Source: Dryocola clanedunensis subsp. sulfonylureivorans
GTDB taxonomy: Bacteria; Pseudomonadota; Gammaproteobacteria; Enterobacterales; Enterobacteriaceae
Reading direction: 5' to 3'
Length of the DNA stretch: 64,000 nucleotides
NCBI RefSeq assembly: GCF_016756775.1
Contig: NZ_JAERMU010000015.1
Location: forward strand, 1 to 64,000
A program made the translations under genes and the position numbers. Shown here piece after piece: positions 62,214 through 64,000 of the stretch (the first letter of the stretch is position 1; each line of letters starts with the position of its first letter). The notes beneath the pieces are model-generated. The model saw only the letters and a program-made list of their open reading frames with translations, did not search any database and was not told the origin of the DNA.

Positions 62214-64000
62214 TCAGAAATCAGCGTAAGGCACCAGCGGCTGCGGCGGCATGTCCATATCGCCCTGCCAGCCTGCCATTGAGTAACGCAGGTAAATCAG
62301 CGCGTGGCTTGGGGTGTAATCCTTCGCCTGCTGAATGTCTATCCCGGCGCCAATCGACCAGTGAGAGTCAAGCCTGCGCTCCACCAGCGCTCGCGCGGTA
62401 TAGCCGAAGCCGTTGCTGCTGCTGCCGTCCGAAGGAGAATCGCGGTCAGCATAGCTGCCGTCGTTCGGGACCAGGCTCGAAATCGGATAGCGCTTGCCGT
62501 CTTTCGATTTGGAATAGGACCACGAACCGGAACCACCCAGCTCCCAGGACCAGTTTTCCGTCCGCTGACGCCAGATTATCGGCACCGCAAACGAGACATA
62601 CTGCTGCGGACTGTAGTAACCGCCCTGGCCGAGATAGTAGTCACTTAAATCTTTATCGTAATGCCACAGCATATTGGTCAGGCCAACGGTCACCCGGCGG
62701 TTGTTCTCGTTGATTAGCTTGTAGTAGTAGCCCGTCATGAACCGCACACGCCAGTTATCCTCAACGTTTTTACCCGTCAGAGTATCGGTGCTGAGGCTTG
62801 CCCAGATACCGTTCGCTTCACCTTTATCGTAGCTGGTGCTGATCCCCACACCCGTAGCGCGAACGCCGCCCCACTCGGTCCCGGTATTCGGGTCTTTCTG
62901 GCCGGCAAAGGAGAGCAGGGAGCTGGCAACTGGCCGACGATGAGCATCTACGGTATAGCCCAGCGGGCCAATATCGTTGCTGTAGCTTACGCCACCCACC
63001 ACATCCACCACGTCAAAGCCCAGCGGCGTGGTGCCAATATCCGCCTCCCAGGTATTGTTCTTCCAGCCCACCGCCAGGCTCGCGCCGTTGGCCGTCTGAT
63101 TTGTGCTGCCGCTACAGGTGTGCTCGGCACACGTGCCCCAGCTCTCGTTGTAGCCGCCATCGCTGAACGATCCGGCATCCATATTCACATAATCAGTGCG
63201 GAACCACATCCGTCCGTCGCTAAGCGGAGCATCCACCTGCAACATTGTGGTGTGCGCCTTGAGATCCGAATAGCCCGGCGTACCGCTGGATCCCCAGTAG
63301 TCATGGTCGAGCGTAACGTTCACATCCTGCTGGCGATAGAGATCGGCCGCATCGCTTCTGACACCGCGTTTCAGCCAGTCGTCTTTCGTATCGTTACGGG
63401 TCAGGCGGGTAAAGCTGTCGTTGTCTGTCGGACGCGTATCGGTCAGGCCGGAGGAAACCATAGCGTCTTTATAGGTTTCAAACGCCTGTTCCGGCTGACC
63501 ATTTTCAGCCTGGAAACGCGCGGCATCGCGCATAACCAGCGCACTTTCCATCGAGGGCGGCTGGTCTTTAGCAGCAGGAACAATGCGCGCAAAGGTCTGC
63601 TGCGCCTGGGCCGTGTCGCCCGTTGCGGCCTGCACGTTGGCAATGCGACGTTCGGTATTGATCGACAAAGGCTCGCTGGCCGGCGCTTTCTGCATCTGAG
63701 CAAGCTGCTCGCGCGCCTGCTGTTTATCTCCCTGCGAGGCGTACTCTTCGGCAAGGCCCAAACGTGCGTCAGTATTATTCGCATCACGTTGCAATACCTG
63801 CTGGTACTGAGCCACGGCCGTCGCGTGGTCACCGCGCTGTGTTGCCCAGTCGGCAAGCGTGAGATCAATGCGGTCAGACTGCGGCTGCTGTTTCAGCAGC
63901 GCGATAGCGTCGCCTTCTTTGCCGCCGTCGCGTAAACGGTTAGCCGTCTCCAGCACGCGATTGCTTTGCAGACGGTCAGCCAGCTCGTTGATATTGTCGT
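62214..64000 (-). CDS. bcsC: cellulose synthase subunit BcsC, C-terminal part (cut by window edge)
   Basis: 595 residues visible; the frame is open to the right edge, so the N-terminus lies outside. The first 200 residues are TPR units (ALLKQQPQSDRIDLTLADWATQRGD, DANNTDARLGLAEEYASQGDKQQA) that scaffold the periplasmic complex. From about visible residue 270 follows the outer-membrane beta-barrel, ending ALIYLRYSMAGWQGDMDMPPQPLVPYADF. BcsC exports cellulose across the outer membrane. Adjacent pdeK matches E. coli order. Confidence 0.95.
   Translation of the reverse strand, partial: DNINELADRLQSNRVLETANRLRDGGKEGDAIALLKQQPQSDRIDLTLADWATQRGDHATAVAQYQQVLQRDANNTDARLGLAEEYASQGDKQQAREQLAQMQKAPASEPLSINTERRIANVQAATGDTAQAQQTFARIVPAAKDQPPSMESALVMRDAARFQAENGQPEQAFETYKDAMVSSGLTDTRPTDNDSFTRLTRNDTKDDWLKRGVRSDAADLYRQQDVNVTLDHDYWGSSGTPGYSDLKAHTTMLQVDAPLSDGRMWFRTDYVNMDAGSFSDGGYNESWGTCAEHTCSGSTNQTANGASLAVGWKNNTWEADIGTTPLGFDVVDVVGGVSYSNDIGPLGYTVDAHRRPVASSLLSFAGQKDPNTGTEWGGVRATGVGISTSYDKGEANGIWASLSTDTLTGKNVEDNWRVRFMTGYYYKLINENNRRVTVGLTNMLWHYDKDLSDYYLGQGGYYSPQQYVSFAVPIIWRQRTENWSWELGGSGSWSYSKSKDGKRYPISSLVPNDGSYADRDSPSDGSSSNGFGYTARALVERRLDSHWSIGAGIDIQQAKDYTPSHALIYLRYSMAGWQGDMDMPPQPLVPYADF

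Overview
The window is chromosomal DNA from a member of the Enterobacteriaceae. Its backbone follows the E. coli K-12 order tusA-yhhQ-dcrB-yhhT ... yhiN-pitA-uspB-uspA-rsmJ-prlC-rlmJ-gor ... yhjC-yhjD-yhjE-yhjG-pdeH-kdgK-yhjJ-dctA-pdeK-bcsC, with proteins that match the E. coli ones closely in length and motif. Genes familiar from K-12 are absent (yhhS, acpT, nik, dtpB, the acid-fitness island) and other genes stand in their places. The genus (an Enterobacter, Cedecea or Kluyvera relative) cannot be fixed by eye.

Layout. 0.2-3.1 kb: a three-gene TRAP transporter (SBP, small and large permease), probably for uronates, with a KdgR-like operator. 3.3-6.2 kb: tusA, yhhQ, dcrB, yhhT. 6.2-9.9 kb: phenolic acid decarboxylase with a divergent LysR regulator, then a PaiB-like FMN protein with a divergent MocR regulator. 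10.5-22.9 kb: an AT-rich fimbrial island with two DNA-binding regulators, four DUF1120 pilin genes, chaperone, usher, a tip-like subunit, a 1010-residue autotransporter and a third regulator. 22.9-27.9 kb: an M24-fold protein and a leaderless ModA-like protein, convergent with a MolABC/BtuCD-type ABC importer preceded by a textbook ModE-type operator. 27.9-38.3 kb: conserved backbone (yhiN to gor) plus a bactofilin gene and its membrane partner. 38.5-48.3 kb: a variable region at the place where K-12 carries its ars/acid-fitness genes. It holds a glycine-zipper protein, four more DUF1120 pilin genes on the minus strand, an STY4199/HEPN-like membrane protein, a second MocR regulator, a DUF1127 peptide, a cupin, a YgiW-type protein and an SDR enzyme. 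48.4-64 kb: yhjC to the 3' part of bcsC.

The most unusual signal is in the fimbrial genes. Eight DUF1120 pilin paralogues lie in two arrays 24 kb apart and pointing in opposite directions. Six carry, just upstream of the ribosome binding site, a leader that folds into an outer stem closing around a small CATTCA-GGNN-TGAATG hairpin. Both stems are kept by compensatory and G-U changes, with a bulge at the same place in the outer stem. The two outermost genes carry diverged versions. Several copies also end in a perfect hairpin without a U tract. Two neighbouring pilins (39726-41226) are almost identical at both ends and very different in the middle, as expected of pilin variation by recombination. 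Only one array has a chaperone and usher, so the second array may be a reservoir or an alternative subunit set.

Other regulatory links can be read directly: ModE to the MolABC-like importer, KdgR to both the TRAP transporter and kdgK, a sigma-32 promoter before prlC, and LysR/MocR regulators divergent from their likely targets. Two c-di-GMP phosphodiesterases (pdeH, pdeK) and bcsC connect the right end to motility and cellulose control.
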